A DNA stretch of 64,000 nucleotides from Runella sp. CRIBMP (lineage in GTDB: Bacteria > Bacteroidota > Bacteroidia > Cytophagales > Spirosomataceae), in contig NZ_JAAAKZ010000009.1 in assembly GCF_009905605.1 (NCBI RefSeq), forward strand, positions 1-64,000, read 5' to 3'. Each line of letters opens with the position of its first letter. Position 1 is the first letter of the stretch. The position numbers and the translations under genes are program-made. Under the pieces are notes generated by a model. The model ran no database searches, was not told the origin of the DNA, and saw nothing but the letters and a program-made list of their open reading frames with translations. Below are positions 63,958 through 64,000 of the stretch, in pieces.

Positions 63958-64000
63958 CGTGAATCGAGGTAATTTAAAATCTCCTTATCTACTTCGACAT
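63954..64000 (-). CDS. 3' end of a convergent gene running off the right edge
   Basis: The last 47 bases on the minus strand read [14 protein letters not shown] and a stop (TTA at 63954-63956 on the plus strand), which overlaps the acetyltransferase stop. Only this tail is visible, so identity is unknown. A chance frame is possible. Confidence 0.35.
   Translation of the reverse strand, partial: VEVDKEILNYLDSR

Noticed and set aside
1-64000. CRISPR array, prophage or integrated plasmid
   Set aside because: No regularly spaced short repeats, phage structural genes, integrase or replication genes were found in the window.

Overview
The window reads as chromosomal DNA of a Bacteroidota bacterium, most likely order Cytophagales (Spirosomataceae, Runella-like). 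This is an inference. It rests on type IX secretion (T9SS) sorting domains of both the type A and the gliding-motility (type B) kind, on Bacteroidota promoters (TTG-N19-TAnnTTTG) ahead of both tRNA genes, on weak or absent Shine-Dalgarno sites, on a SecA with the long N-terminal half typical of the phylum, and on families common there (DUF2911, DUF3472, DUF1080, short FtsL, WYL and LytTR regulators). No plasmid, prophage or CRISPR array was seen.

Left part (1-20.8 kb): a TamB-like envelope protein running off the left edge, divergent from tsaD; an AT-rich 1.4 kb stretch with two doubtful small ORFs; a 1458-residue soluble hybrid histidine kinase (GAF, five PAS, HisKA/HATPase, two receivers, Hpt); an exported oxidoreductase and an SMP-30 lactonase-like protein; a small P-loop protein; a LytTR response regulator and a TPR histidine kinase separated by a truncated transposase; a lipoprotein, a PLP threonine/serine dehydratase and the tRNA hydroxylase miaE.

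Middle part (20.8-42 kb): this holds most of the genome decay. It contains an orphan palindrome, a dead IS3 orfA, tRNA-Glu and tRNA-Pro flanking a ModE-like regulator, an unknown exported protein, a WYL regulator facing a shattered RecD-like helicase, and then rsmH-ftsL-ftsI, a shortened division/cell-wall cluster. After it come a thioredoxin-fold protein, a small membrane protein, a ferredoxin/ferredoxin reductase operon, several secreted hydrolases and domain-of-unknown-function proteins (DUF3472, M28, DUF2911, DUF1080, S41), and a toxin-antitoxin pair with a frameshifted toxin immediately upstream of secA.

Right part (42-64 kb): an M1 aminopeptidase, a GT25 transferase, a probable cytochrome c lipoprotein with a CX4CH motif, a DMT exporter and a membrane GT2 lead into a surface-polysaccharide region. 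It encodes a large T9SS-exported glycosidase with three tandem CBM6-like modules, two duplicated glycosyltransferases, a type B sorted surface protein, another GT2, an acyltransferase, a Wzx-type flippase, a chain-length/co-polymerase protein with a degenerate kinase domain, and an unusually short TolC-like protein. Divergent from these are a GT4-type transferase and a hexapeptide acetyltransferase. Together they look like synthesis, flipping, polymer-length control, export and decoration or trimming of an exopolysaccharide.

I found no clearly new multi-gene system. The best leads are the CBM6/T9SS glycosidase inside the polysaccharide locus with its odd PCP/TolC pair, the CX4CH cytochrome-like lipoprotein, the orphan palindrome, and the broken toxin beside an intact antitoxin.
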